From NCBI RefSeq assembly GCF_002005105.1, contig NZ_MSCV01000011.1:62001-126000 (forward strand): DNA of 64,000 nucleotides. The letters run 5' to 3'. Under the pieces are notes generated by a model, which had not been told where the DNA came from, made no database searches, and was given only the letters and a program-made list of their open reading frames with translations. Position 1 is the stretch's first letter; each line of letters starts with the position of its first letter. This DNA is from Methylocaldum sp. 14B (lineage in GTDB: Bacteria > Pseudomonadota > Gammaproteobacteria > Methylococcales > Methylococcaceae). Shown in pieces: positions 55,569-63,782 of this stretch. A program made the position numbers and the translations under genes.

Positions 55569-56035
55569 GCCGCCTCACCCCAGACCAGGTTCTCGCCACG
55601 CCGGCCGGCGAGCTCGCCGCGCTGCAAAGCGATGCGCTGTTCCAGCTGAAGAACGACGCCGCCGATCTGCTCTCGGCCGCCAAGGCCATCGTCGAGCACC
55701 TCGAACGCGCATTGGAGCTGAAGTACGCCGACCGCGCGCACGCCCTGCGCCTGGCCGCCCGCAAGGATACCGGTGTCGTGCATTTCGACGACGGCCGCGT
55801 GCGCGTCACCGCCGACCTCCCCAAGCGGGTCGAGTGGGACCAGAAGCGTCTCGCCGAGATCGTGCGCCGCATCGCCGAGGGCGGAGAGGACCCCGCCGAG
55901 TACGTCGAGACCGCCTACCGCGTCTCCGAGACCAAGTTCAACGCCTGGCCCGAGTCGCTAAAGAGCGCCTTCGCCCCCGCCCGCACCCTCAAGACCGGCA
56001 AGCCCGGATTCCGTCTCGCCCTGCTGGAGGAGTGA
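55565..56035 (+). CDS. Phage-type protein of unknown function
   Basis: 156 residues, starting ATG inside the stop of the previous gene. Sequence is helical at the start (LLSAAKAIVEHLERALELKYADRAHALRLAARKDTG) then GVVHFDDGRVRVTADLPKRVEWDQKRLAEIVRRIAEGGEDPAEYVETAYRVSETKFNAWPESLKSAFAPAR. Similar proteins precede Sak4-type recombination genes in prophages; a role in annealing or nuclease control is inferred only. Confidence 0.6.
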   Translation: MSRLTPDQVLATPAGELAALQSDALFQLKNDAADLLSAAKAIVEHLERALELKYADRAHALRLAARKDTGVVHFDDGRVRVTADLPKRVEWDQKRLAEIVRRIAEGGEDPAEYVETAYRVSETKFNAWPESLKSAFAPARTLKTGKPGFRLALLEE

Positions 56036-56040
56036 CCGTC

Positions 56041-56322
56041 ATGTTCAAGAACCGCACTTTGCTCGACAAGCTGAAAAAGCAGCACCCCTATCTGCTGGAG
56101 TCCCTGCCGGAACGGATCGAGACGAATGGCGCCGACGTGGCCATCGAAGACGCCACTCTGGACCAGATCGCCTTCGCCGTCATCGCCCTCGAAAACGAGG
56201 TCCGGCCCATCAGTCGCCGCATGAACGCCTTGCGGGAGCTCTACGACCTCGCCCGTAAACGCGGTGCACTCGGCGCGCACCGGATCGGAGACGCCATCGC
56301 CGACAAGGAGGGCCGCTCATGA
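56041..56322 (+). CDS. Small phage-type protein of unknown function
   Basis: 93 residues (MFKNRTLLDKLKKQHPYLLESLPERIETNGADVAIEDATLDQIAFAVIALENEVRPISRRMNALRELYDLARKRG in outline), mostly helical and acidic/basic mixed. Five bases after the previous stop, and its own end overlaps the next gene by four bases, so it belongs to the same operon. No motif recognised. Confidence 0.6.
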   Translation: MFKNRTLLDKLKKQHPYLLESLPERIETNGADVAIEDATLDQIAFAVIALENEVRPISRRMNALRELYDLARKRGALGAHRIGDAIADKEGRS

Positions 56323-57176
56323 GCCTTCCCATCATCTCCGCCGACCAGCGCCTGGCCGAGAAGCGCGGCGTGAAAGGCGTGCTGGTCGGCAAGAGTGGCA
56401 TCGGCAAGACCTCGCAGCTCTGGACCCTGGCGCCCGAGGCGACCCTGTTCTTCGACCTCGAGGCGGGCGACCTCGCGGTCGAGGGCTGGGCGGGCGACAC
56501 CATCCGCCCGCGCACCTGGCAGGAGTGCCGCGACTTCGCGGTGTTCATCGGCGGTCCGAATCCGGCGCTGCGTGAGGACCAGCCATTCAGCCAGGCTCAC
56601 TTCGACGCCGTCTGCGCGCGCTTCGGTGACCCGACCGTGCTCGATCGCTACGACACCGTGTTCGTCGACTCGATCACCGTCGCCGGGCGTCTGTGCCTGC
56701 AGTGGTGCAAGGGCCAGCCGCAGGCCTACTCGGAGAAGACCGGCAAGCCGGATACCCGCGGCGCCTACGGCCTAATGGGCCAGGAGATGATCGCCTGGCT
56801 CACCCACCTGCAGCACACGCGCGGCAAGAACGTGTGGTTTGTCGGCATCCTCGACGAGCGTCTCGACGACTTCAATCGCCGCGTCTTCCAGCTGCAGATC
56901 GACGGCTCCAAGACCGGGCTCGAGCTGCCGGGCATCGTCGACGAGGTGGTGACGCTGGCCGAGCTCAAGGCCGACGACGGTACGGCCTACCGCGCCTTCG
57001 TCTGCCACACGCTCAACCCCTGGGGCTACCCCGCCAAGGACCGCTCCGGCCGCCTCGACCAGATCGAGGAGCCGCACCTCGGCCGGCTGATGGCCAAGAT
57101 CGCCGGCCCGGCCCGCCCTGCACTCGAACGCCTCGACTTCGCGCGCCCCGCGCCTTCCGAACCCGTACAGCAATAA
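56319..57176 (+). CDS. Sak4-like RecA-fold ATPase (AAA_24), phage recombination
   Basis: 285 residues. Walker A is GVLVGKSGIGKTSQLWTL (GKSGIGKT) and Walker B VFVDSIT (in DTVFVDSITVAGR). FFDLEAGDLAVEGW carries the conserved acidic patch, and YGLMGQEMIAWLTHLQHTRGKNVWFVGILDE the sensor region. Such proteins (Sak4/AAA_24) act as phage single-strand annealing/exchange recombinases. It is followed by an SSB-like gene, the usual partner. Starts with 4-base overlap. Confidence 0.78.
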   Translation: MSLPIISADQRLAEKRGVKGVLVGKSGIGKTSQLWTLAPEATLFFDLEAGDLAVEGWAGDTIRPRTWQECRDFAVFIGGPNPALREDQPFSQAHFDAVCARFGDPTVLDRYDTVFVDSITVAGRLCLQWCKGQPQAYSEKTGKPDTRGAYGLMGQEMIAWLTHLQHTRGKNVWFVGILDERLDDFNRRVFQLQIDGSKTGLELPGIVDEVVTLAELKADDGTAYRAFVCHTLNPWGYPAKDRSGRLDQIEEPHLGRLMAKIAGPARPALERLDFARPAPSEPVQQ

Positions 57177-57188
57177 GGAGCCACGACC

Positions 57189-57785
57189 ATGAGCTATTTC
57201 GATTTCAACGACGCCAACGAGCAGTCCTCGTTCGACCTGATCCCCAAGGGCACGCTGGTGCGCGTGCGCATGGCCATCCGCCCGGGCGGCTTCGACGATG
57301 CGAGCCAGGGCTGGACCGGCGGCTACGCCACCCGAAACGACAACACCGGCTCGGTGTACCTCAATTGCGAATTCGTGGTGATGGAGGGTGAGTACGCCCG
57401 CCGCAAGCTGTGGTCGCTGATCGGTCTCTACAGCCCCAAGGGTCCCGAGTGGGCCAACATGGGCCGCGCCTTCGTCAAGGCGATCCTGAACTCGGCGCGC
57501 GGCGTCCATCCGGGCGATGCCAGTCCCCAGGCCCAGAACGCGCGGCGCATCGCCGGCTTCGCCGATCTGGACGGCATCGAGTTCCTCGGCAAGGTCGATT
57601 GGGAGAAGGACCAGAACGGCCAGGACAAGGCGGTCATCAAGCAGGCGATCCAGCCCGATCACAAGGACTACGCCGCGCTGATGGGCAACGCGCGTCCGTC
57701 CGCCCCGGCGCCCACCACGCCCAACGCATATGCCCAAGCCACGGGTCGCGCTCCGATCACGGGCCGTCCGAGCTGGGCGCAGTAA
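57189..57785 (+). CDS. SSB-like (DUF669-type) single-strand DNA-binding protein
   Basis: 198 residues. Beta-rich OB-fold-like core: SFDLIPKGTLVRVRMAIRPGG, GSVYLNCEFVVMEGEYARRKLWSLIGLYSP, IEFLGKVDWEKD. The C-terminal part is a flexible Pro/Ala tail ending SWAQ. Similar genes follow Sak4-like recombinases in phages and likely coat single-stranded DNA. It starts 12 bases after the ATPase gene, with AAGGAG upstream. Confidence 0.7.
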   Translation: MSYFDFNDANEQSSFDLIPKGTLVRVRMAIRPGGFDDASQGWTGGYATRNDNTGSVYLNCEFVVMEGEYARRKLWSLIGLYSPKGPEWANMGRAFVKAILNSARGVHPGDASPQAQNARRIAGFADLDGIEFLGKVDWEKDQNGQDKAVIKQAIQPDHKDYAALMGNARPSAPAPTTPNAYAQATGRAPITGRPSWAQ

Positions 57786-57800
57786 GGGGGGACTGCCGGC

Positions 57801-59477
57801 ATGATGCTTCGTCCCCGTCAGGCCCTGCTGGTGGAGCGCTCGCTCGCGGCGCTCTACCGGCACGGCAACACCCTGGCCATCGGCCCGACCGGTTCGGGCA
57901 AGACCATCATGCTGTCGGCGGTGGCCGGCGGCGTGTTGGAGGAGCCCGACGCAAAAGCCTGCATCCTCGCGCACCGCGACGAGCTCACCGCCCAGAACCG
58001 GGAGAAGTTCGGCCGGGTCAATCCCGGTCTCACCACCTCGGTGTTCGATGCCAAGGAGAAGTCCTGGGCCGGGCGCGCCACCTTCGCGATGGTGCAGACG
58101 CTCTCGCGCGATGCGCATCTCGACGCGATGCCCACGCTCGATCTGCTGGTGGTCGACGAGGCGCACCATGCCGCCTCGCCGTCCTACCGGCGCGTGATCG
58201 ATCGCGTGCTGTCGCGCAACCCCAAGGCGCTGATCTTCGGCGCCACCGCCACGCCCGCGCGCAGCGACGGCAAGGGGCTGCGCGAGGTGTTCAGCAACGT
58301 CGCAGACCAGATCACCCTGGGCGAGCTCATCGCCTCCGGCCACCTGGTGCCGCCGCGCACCTTCGTCATCGACGTCGGCGCGCAGTCTGCCCTCGCACAG
58401 GTGCGCCGCACCGCCACCGACTTCGACATGACCGAGGTGGAGGCGATCCTCAACAGGACGCCGATCACCGACGCGGTGATCCGTCACTGGCGCGAGAAGG
58501 CCGGCGAGCGCAAGACCATCGTGTTCTGCTCCACCGTGGCGCACGCGCAGTGCGTGGCCGACGCGCTCAATGCCGCCGGCATCCGCGCCGTGCTGATCCA
58601 CGGCGAGTTGTCGGACGCCGAGCGCAAGGCGCGCCTCGCCGAATACGAGACCGGCGAGGCGCAGGTCGTGGTCAACGTGGCGGTGCTGACCGAGGGCTAC
58701 GACTACACGCCCACCTCCTGCGTGGTGCTGCTGCGACCGAGCTCCCACAAGTCGACGCTGACCCAGATGATCGGGCGGGGGCTGCGGACCGTCGATCCGG
58801 CCGAGCATCCCGGCGTGGTCAAGACCGATTGCATCGTGCTCGACTTCGGCACCGCGACGCTCATGCACGGCTCGCTGGAGCAGGAGGCCAACCTGGACGG
58901 CCACCAGCACCAGGGCGAGGCGCCCACCAAGGAGTGTCCCTCCTGCGAGGCGACCGTGCCGCTCGGCTGCCGCGAGTGCCCACTGTGCGGCTTCGAATGG
59001 ACCATTGATCCGGCCGAGCAGGCGGAAGCCATGGACGACTTCGTCATGACGGAGATCGACCTGCTCAAGCGCTCCAACTTCCGCTGGTGCGATCTCTTTG
59101 GCTGCGACGATGCATTGATGGCCACCGGCTTCGGCGCCTGGGGTGGCGTCTTCTTCCTGAACGGCCGCTGGCACGCGGTCGGCGGTGGCAAGGACCTGCT
59201 GCCCCGTCTGCTGGCGGTGGGCGATCGCACGGTCTGCATGGCCAAGGCGGACGACTGGTTGAACGAGAACGAGTCCCTCGACACCGCCCACAAGACGCGC
59301 CGCTGGCTCAACGAGCCGCCCACCGAGAAGCAGCTGCGCTACCTGCCGCAGGCCATACGTTCCGACTTCGGGCTCACCCGCTACCAGGCCTCGGCGCTGC
59401 TCGCCTTCCAGTTCAACAAGTCGTCCATCCAGCGCCTCGTGCTGGCAGCCAACGACGAACACCGGAGGGCGGCGTGA
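57801..59477 (+). CDS. SF2 DEAH-box helicase, phage type
   Basis: 558 residues. Motif I GPTGSGKTIML (residues 28-38), motif II VVDEAHHAAS (DEAH), motif III ATATPARSDG, motif V/VI TEGYDYTPTSCVVLLRPS and QMIGRGLRT. Between residues 375-400 a zinc ribbon CPSCEATVPLGCRECPLCGF. Then a C-terminal domain of about 150 residues. It probably unwinds or remodels DNA during replication/repair of the element. Last 4 bases overlap the next gene. Confidence 0.9.
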   Translation: MMLRPRQALLVERSLAALYRHGNTLAIGPTGSGKTIMLSAVAGGVLEEPDAKACILAHRDELTAQNREKFGRVNPGLTTSVFDAKEKSWAGRATFAMVQTLSRDAHLDAMPTLDLLVVDEAHHAASPSYRRVIDRVLSRNPKALIFGATATPARSDGKGLREVFSNVADQITLGELIASGHLVPPRTFVIDVGAQSALAQVRRTATDFDMTEVEAILNRTPITDAVIRHWREKAGERKTIVFCSTVAHAQCVADALNAAGIRAVLIHGELSDAERKARLAEYETGEAQVVVNVAVLTEGYDYTPTSCVVLLRPSSHKSTLTQMIGRGLRTVDPAEHPGVVKTDCIVLDFGTATLMHGSLEQEANLDGHQHQGEAPTKECPSCEATVPLGCRECPLCGFEWTIDPAEQAEAMDDFVMTEIDLLKRSNFRWCDLFGCDDALMATGFGAWGGVFFLNGRWHAVGGGKDLLPRLLAVGDRTVCMAKADDWLNENESLDTAHKTRRWLNEPPTEKQLRYLPQAIRSDFGLTRYQASALLAFQFNKSSIQRLVLAANDEHRRAA

Positions 59478-59830
59478 TATGCGCGATCTGCGGACGAGAG
59501 GGACGCGGCTTCTGCTGGCTGTCGCCGAGGAATGGCCCGCGTGCGCCGGACGGAAAACCCCTGTTCAAGCGCTTCTGCTCGATGCGCTGCCAGGACATCC
59601 ATCTGCACAGCCTGAAGGCGGGAGGTGGCGTCGTGATTGATCCCACCCACAACGAGAAGGCCGCGATGGAGGCCGTGCTGCCCCACCTCGGCGAATACGT
59701 CGCCGCCATCGGGATGGACCGGCCGCTGTCGGCCTACAGCCGCAAGGAGGTCCTGCAACTGGTCGACGTGGTGCTCACCGCCTACTTCGACAACCTGCGT
59801 GAGATCACGCCCGACGACGTGCCGTTCTGA
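59474..59830 (+). CDS. Small zinc-binding phage protein (DUF6511-like)
   Basis: 118 residues; GTG start overlapping the helicase stop (VICAICGREGRGF). Two Cys pairs, CAICGREGRGFCW and FCSMRCQD, form a zinc site. The rest is helical (NEKAAMEAVLPHLGEYVAAIGMDRPLSAYSRKEVLQLVDVVLTAYFDNLRE). Looks like the DUF6511 family of phage proteins; function unknown, maybe recruitment of other replication factors. Confidence 0.7.
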   Translation: MICAICGREGRGFCWLSPRNGPRAPDGKPLFKRFCSMRCQDIHLHSLKAGGGVVIDPTHNEKAAMEAVLPHLGEYVAAIGMDRPLSAYSRKEVLQLVDVVLTAYFDNLREITPDDVPF

Positions 59831-59840
59831 GGGGGTGGCC

Positions 59841-60608
59841 ATGCTCGATTACAACCACCGCCCCAAGTTCCACGAGCGCCTCGGCGCCGTCATCGACGAG
59901 GCGCTGGCGCGTGAACGTGCCTCACAAACGCCGCGCCGTTATCTCGGCGCGTCACGGCTCGGCGTGGCCTGCGAGCGCGCCCTGCAGTACGAGTACGCCC
60001 AGGCGCCGGTCGATCCCGGCCGCGAGCTGCCCGGGCGGGTGCTGCGGGTGTTCGAGGTCGGGCATGCCCTGGAGGATCTGGCGATCCGCTGGCTGCGCCT
60101 GGCCGGCTTCGAGCTCTACACGCGCAGGGCCGACGGCGGGCAGTTCGGTTTTTCCGTCGCCGGCGGCCGCATCCAAGGACACGTCGACGGCATTCTCGCC
60201 GCCGGCCCCGCCGACATCGATCTCGACTTCTCCATGCGTTGGCCCGCGCTGTGGGAGTGCAAGACGATGAACGACAAGTCCTGGCGCGAGACCGTCAAGC
60301 AGGGCGTGGCCCGCGCCAAGCCGATCTATGCCGCCCAGCTCGCCGTCTACCAGGCCTACATGGAAGGCGCCGTGCCGGGCATCGCGAGCAATCCCGCGCT
60401 GTTCACCGCCATCAACAAGGACAGCGAGGAGATCTGGTTCGAGCTCGTGCCGTTCGACGGCGGGCTCGCGCAGCGCATGTCGGACCGGGCCGTGCGGGTC
60501 ATCACCGCCACCGAGGCCGGCGAGCTGCTGCCCCGGCACTCCACCACGCCGACCCACTTCGAGTGCAAGTCGTGTCCCTGGCAGGACCGCTGCTGGAGAC
60601 CGGCTTGA
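59841..60608 (+). CDS. PD-(D/E)XK nuclease, Cas4/RecB-like with Fe-S cysteines
   Basis: 255 residues from the ATG at 59841. Nuclease motifs: GHVDGIL (Asp), WECKTM (E-x-K), then KPIYAAQLAVYQAYM (QxxxY). Cys in GVACERALQYEY and three Cys in ECKSCPWQDRCWRP give the 4Fe-4S ligand pattern of Cas4/AddB-type nucleases. It trims DNA ends in the element's recombination module. There is no CRISPR array or other cas gene in the window, so it is not a CRISPR Cas4. Confidence 0.85.
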   Translation: MLDYNHRPKFHERLGAVIDEALARERASQTPRRYLGASRLGVACERALQYEYAQAPVDPGRELPGRVLRVFEVGHALEDLAIRWLRLAGFELYTRRADGGQFGFSVAGGRIQGHVDGILAAGPADIDLDFSMRWPALWECKTMNDKSWRETVKQGVARAKPIYAAQLAVYQAYMEGAVPGIASNPALFTAINKDSEEIWFELVPFDGGLAQRMSDRAVRVITATEAGELLPRHSTTPTHFECKSCPWQDRCWRPA

Positions 60609-62794
60609 TGGCGGAAAACATCGTCTGGCTCGATTTCAATGATGCACCGGATCAGCAGACGCATGCGTCATCCGATACCGAGGCGCTGCGCAGGGGTCTT
60701 CTCGATCGCCTGGAGGCGGTGCTGCTCTACCTGTTCCCACAGGGCCGCATCCGCGGCGGCAGGTTCTATGTCGGTGACGTCGACGGCAACCGTGGCAAGA
60801 GCCTGGTGGTCGAGCTCGAGGGCGAGCGGCGCGGTCTGTGGAAGGACTTCGCCTCCGACGAAGGCGGGGATGTCATCGATCTATGGGCGCGCTCGCGGGG
60901 GCATTCCGCCCGGCACGACTTTCCCCGGCTCGCGGACGAGATCCGCCGATGGCTCGGGCTCGCACCGCCCATCGGCCGAGCGAAGCCATCGGATGTCCGC
61001 AGCGCACCGATCGACGAGCTCGGCCCCTACACCGCGAAGTGGGATTACCTCGCGGAGGACGGTCGGCTCATCGCCTGCGTCTACCGCTTCGATCCGCCCA
61101 CTGGCAAGGAGTACCGCCCCTGGGACGTGCGCGCCCGCCTATGGCGCGCCCCCGACCCGCGTCCGCTCTACAACCTGCCGGCCGTGGCCCAGGCGCGCGA
61201 GGTGGTACTGGTCGAGGGCGAGAAGGCGGCCTCGGCGCTGATCGGGACGGGCATCACGGCGACCACGGCTATGAACGGCGCGCGGGCCCCGGTGGAGAAA
61301 ACCGACTGGACGCCGCTCGCCGGCAAACATGTGCTGATCTGGCCGGATCGCGATGCGCCCGGTTGGGACTACGCGGAGAACGCCGCCCGTGCCTGCGTGG
61401 CGGCCGGGGCGGCCTCGGTCGCCATCCTCATGCCGCCGACGGACAAGCCCGACAAGTGGGATGCGGCCGACGCCGTGGCCGAGGGCTTCGATTGCGCCGA
61501 GTTCATTCGAGAGGGCGAGCGCAGGGTCGTGAAGATCGCCGCCCCCGGGCTCCCGACCTTCACCCTGGGCATGCTGCTCGACGACGACTCCCCGTTGCCG
61601 CCCGACCTCGTCGCGCCCCGCGTGCTCACCCCGGGCGGGATGCTCGTCTTCGGCGGCGCGCCCAAGGTGGGCAAGAGCGACTTCCTGCTGGTCTGGCTCA
61701 CGCACATGGCGGCGGGCGCCACCTTCCTCGCCATGACGCCGCCGCGCCCGCTGCGGGTGTTCTACCTGCAAGCCGAGGTGCAGTACCACTACCTGCGCGA
61801 GCGCGTGAAGGAGATCCGCCTCCCGCCCAGTCGCCTGGGTGCGGCACGCGCCAACTTCGTCGCCACGCCCCAGCTGCGCCTGGTGCTGGACGACGCCGGG
61901 ATCAATCAGGTCATCCCCGCCATCGCGCAGGCCTTCGGCGGCGAGCCGCCCGACATCATCGCCATCGATCCCATCCGCAACGTCTTCGACGGCGGGGACG
62001 CCGGCGGCGAGAACGACAACGCCGCCATGCTGTTCTTCCTGTCGCAGCGGGTGGAACGCCTGCGCGACGCGGTGAACCCGGACGCCGGCGTCGTGCTGGC
62101 CCACCACACCAAGAAGCTCGGCAAGAAGCAGTTCGAGGAGGACCCGTTCCAGGCCCTGGCCGGGGCCGGGAGTCTGCGCGGCTACTACACCACCGGCATG
62201 CTGCTGTTTCGCCCGGACGAGACACGCACCACGCGCCAGCTGATCTTCGAACTGCGCAACGGCGCGGCCATCCCCTCGATGCACGTGGACAAGATCCGCG
62301 GCGAGTGGCGGGAGGTCGATGCCAACGAGCGGCTGGTGATGAAGGACTACGGCGAGCGCCTCGATGCCGAGCGCCGGCGCAAGCGCGACGCCATCCTGCA
62401 GATCCTGTTCGACGAGGCGGCCCAGGGGCGCTGCTACACCGCCAACCAGTTCGCGGAAAGCTTCGAGGGCAAGGCGGGGCTCGGCGGCGAGCGCACCATC
62501 CGCGAGCGCCTCTCCGCGCTCTCGACCCAGGGCTACATCAAGTACTTCCGCAACGCGCAGGACTACGGCCTGCCGCCCGCCCGCACCAAGTTCGGCTACC
62601 TGTGCGTCGAGGCGATGGTGCTGCGCTCGGTCGTCGGCGAGCCCGATCCAGACACCGGCGAAGTGTCGCTGCGCGAACTGCCGGTGCTGCCCACCCACTT
62701 CAAATGCCCGCAATCGGGGGCCGCGCTGCCGGTCGAGAACCCCGAGGTGTGGGTTTACCAAGACGACCTGAACGACCCCGAGGAGCCCGCATGA
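60608..62794 (+). CDS. TOPRIM primase / RecA-fold helicase fusion
   Basis: 728 residues from the ATG overlapping the nuclease stop (MAENIVWLDF). N-terminal zinc-less CHC2-like region (FYVGDVDGNRGKSLVVELEGERRGLWKDF), TOPRIM fold with VVLVEGEKAASALIG (Glu) and VLIWPDRDAPG (D-x-D), then an AAA_25/RepA-type ATPase: FGGAPKVGKSDFLLVW (Walker A), IIAIDPIRNVFDGG (Walker B) and LAHHTKKLGKK. C-terminal winged helix likely (ARTKFGYLC). It probably primes and unwinds the element's DNA. Confidence 0.85.
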   Translation: MAENIVWLDFNDAPDQQTHASSDTEALRRGLLDRLEAVLLYLFPQGRIRGGRFYVGDVDGNRGKSLVVELEGERRGLWKDFASDEGGDVIDLWARSRGHSARHDFPRLADEIRRWLGLAPPIGRAKPSDVRSAPIDELGPYTAKWDYLAEDGRLIACVYRFDPPTGKEYRPWDVRARLWRAPDPRPLYNLPAVAQAREVVLVEGEKAASALIGTGITATTAMNGARAPVEKTDWTPLAGKHVLIWPDRDAPGWDYAENAARACVAAGAASVAILMPPTDKPDKWDAADAVAEGFDCAEFIREGERRVVKIAAPGLPTFTLGMLLDDDSPLPPDLVAPRVLTPGGMLVFGGAPKVGKSDFLLVWLTHMAAGATFLAMTPPRPLRVFYLQAEVQYHYLRERVKEIRLPPSRLGAARANFVATPQLRLVLDDAGINQVIPAIAQAFGGEPPDIIAIDPIRNVFDGGDAGGENDNAAMLFFLSQRVERLRDAVNPDAGVVLAHHTKKLGKKQFEEDPFQALAGAGSLRGYYTTGMLLFRPDETRTTRQLIFELRNGAAIPSMHVDKIRGEWREVDANERLVMKDYGERLDAERRRKRDAILQILFDEAAQGRCYTANQFAESFEGKAGLGGERTIRERLSALSTQGYIKYFRNAQDYGLPPARTKFGYLCVEAMVLRSVVGEPDPDTGEVSLRELPVLPTHFKCPQSGAALPVENPEVWVYQDDLNDPEEPA

Positions 62795-63570
62795 ACACGC
62801 ACAGCCAAGTTGGCAAAACCGCTGCCAACTTCCCCCCGGTTTTCAGAGACGTTGGCAAGTTGGCAAACGCCTGCCAACTTGAATCCCATACTGATCAACG
62901 TGTTAGGGAGTTGTCGGCAGGTTGGCAAGTTGGCAACGCTGCCAACTTGCCAACTTCCCCAAACCCGCGTGGTTGCTGGGTTTCCGGAGATTTCCAAGTT
63001 GGCGAAAACTCCCTCCCCCCTTCGGGGGGAGAGGAACACGCGGTGTCCTCTCCCCCGACCCGAAGGGGTCTGCCCGGCACGGAAGGTCGGGATCGGGGAC
63101 CGGGCACTGCCATCCTGAGCCTCGACCTCGGCACCCGGACCGGCTGGGCGCTGCTCGGCCGTGACGGCTCCATCACCAGCGGCTCGGAGTCCTTCAAGCC
63201 CCGGCGCTTCGAGGGCGGCGGCATGCGTTACCTGCGCTTCAAGCGCTGGCTCACCGAGGTCAAACAATCGGCGGACGGGCTGGATGCGGTGTACTTCGAG
63301 GAGGTGCGCCGCCACGCCGGAGTGGATGCCGCCCACGCCTACGGCGGCTTCATGGCCCAGCTGACCGCCTGGTGCGAGCACCACGGCATCCCGTACCAGG
63401 GTGTGCCGGTGGGCACGATCAAGAAGCACGCCACCGGCAAGGGCAACGCCGGCAAGCAGGAGATGGTGGCCGCCATGCAGGCCCTGGGTTTCCGGCCCGC
63501 GGACGACAACGAGGCCGACGCGCTGGCACTGCTGATGTGGGCGATCGCGACGCAGGAGGTGCCGGCATGA
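62791..63570 (+). CDS. RuvC-like Holliday-junction resolvase with repeat-derived N-terminus
   Basis: 259 residues from the ATG at 62791. The catalytic RuvC/RNase H fold starts only at about residue 107 (ILSLDLGTRTGWALL, first Asp), with YFEEVRRHAG (Glu), and the final acidic pair in DDNEADALALLMWA. The first ~105 residues are translated palindromic repeats (62806-63067) and have no family match, so translation may really begin at an internal site shortly before the catalytic domain. It resolves branched DNA for the element. The 4-base overlap at the ATG supports coupling with the primase gene. Confidence 0.8.
   Translation: MNTHSQVGKTAANFPPVFRDVGKLANACQLESHTDQRVRELSAGWQVGNAANLPTSPNPRGCWVSGDFQVGENSLPPSGGEEHAVSSPPTRRGLPGTEGRDRGPGTAILSLDLGTRTGWALLGRDGSITSGSESFKPRRFEGGGMRYLRFKRWLTEVKQSADGLDAVYFEEVRRHAGVDAAHAYGGFMAQLTAWCEHHGIPYQGVPVGTIKKHATGKGNAGKQEMVAAMQALGFRPADDNEADALALLMWAIATQEVPA
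62806..63067. repeat. GTTGGCAA direct/inverted repeats and GC palindromes within the resolvase 5' region
   Basis: Seven or so GTTGGCAA-type octamers in both orientations form hairpins: AAGTTGGCA/TGCCAACTT (62807-62831), GTTGGCAAGTTGGCA with TGCCAACTT (62851-62880), and a long GTTGGCAAGTTGGC/GCCAACTTGCCAAC (62931-62955). A C/G palindrome (CTCCCCCCTTCGGGGGGAG-like) at about 63011-63035 follows. Looks like iterons or a REP-type insertion, in frame with the resolvase. Confidence 0.75.
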
Positions 63571-63782
63571 ACGCGCCCAACCCCCACTATCGTTGCCCCC
63601 TGGGGCGCCTGCAACCGACTCGCCCGGACGTCGATGTCATCAAACGCGACGGCTGGCGCGACCAGGGCATCCTGGTGGTGTCGCTCGACGACGAGCGGCT
63701 GGACTGGATCGAGCGGGAGCTGGTGAAGCGCATCGGCGAGCGGCTCTACGGTCGCCTGGGAGACGGCCATGTGGAGCGTTGA
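63567..63782 (+). CDS. Small phage-type protein
   Basis: 71 residues (MNAPNPHYRCPLGRLQPTRPDVD, then GWRDQGILVVSLDDERLDWIERELVKRIGERLYGR). Starts within the resolvase stop (ATGA) and runs 14 bases into the next gene, so the same operon. N-terminal part polar, C-terminal part helical. No family recognised. Confidence 0.6.
   Translation: MNAPNPHYRCPLGRLQPTRPDVDVIKRDGWRDQGILVVSLDDERLDWIERELVKRIGERLYGRLGDGHVER

Noticed and set aside
56772-59462. Open frame of 896 codons on the minus strand across the Sak4, SSB and helicase genes
   Set aside because: It is the antisense shadow of well-supported overlapping phage genes in GC-rich DNA. Its sequence is low-complexity Gly/His/Arg-rich without domains.
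59841-60608. Considered as CRISPR-associated Cas4
   Set aside because: Cas4-like motifs are present, but no array, cas1 or cas2 occurs nearby; the phage-module context explains the nuclease.
60239-63570. Very long plus-strand frames (851 and 910 codons) in alternative phases over the primase and resolvase genes
   Set aside because: They are Arg/Gly/Pro-rich frame-shifted shadows, while the true frames show TOPRIM, Walker and RuvC motifs.
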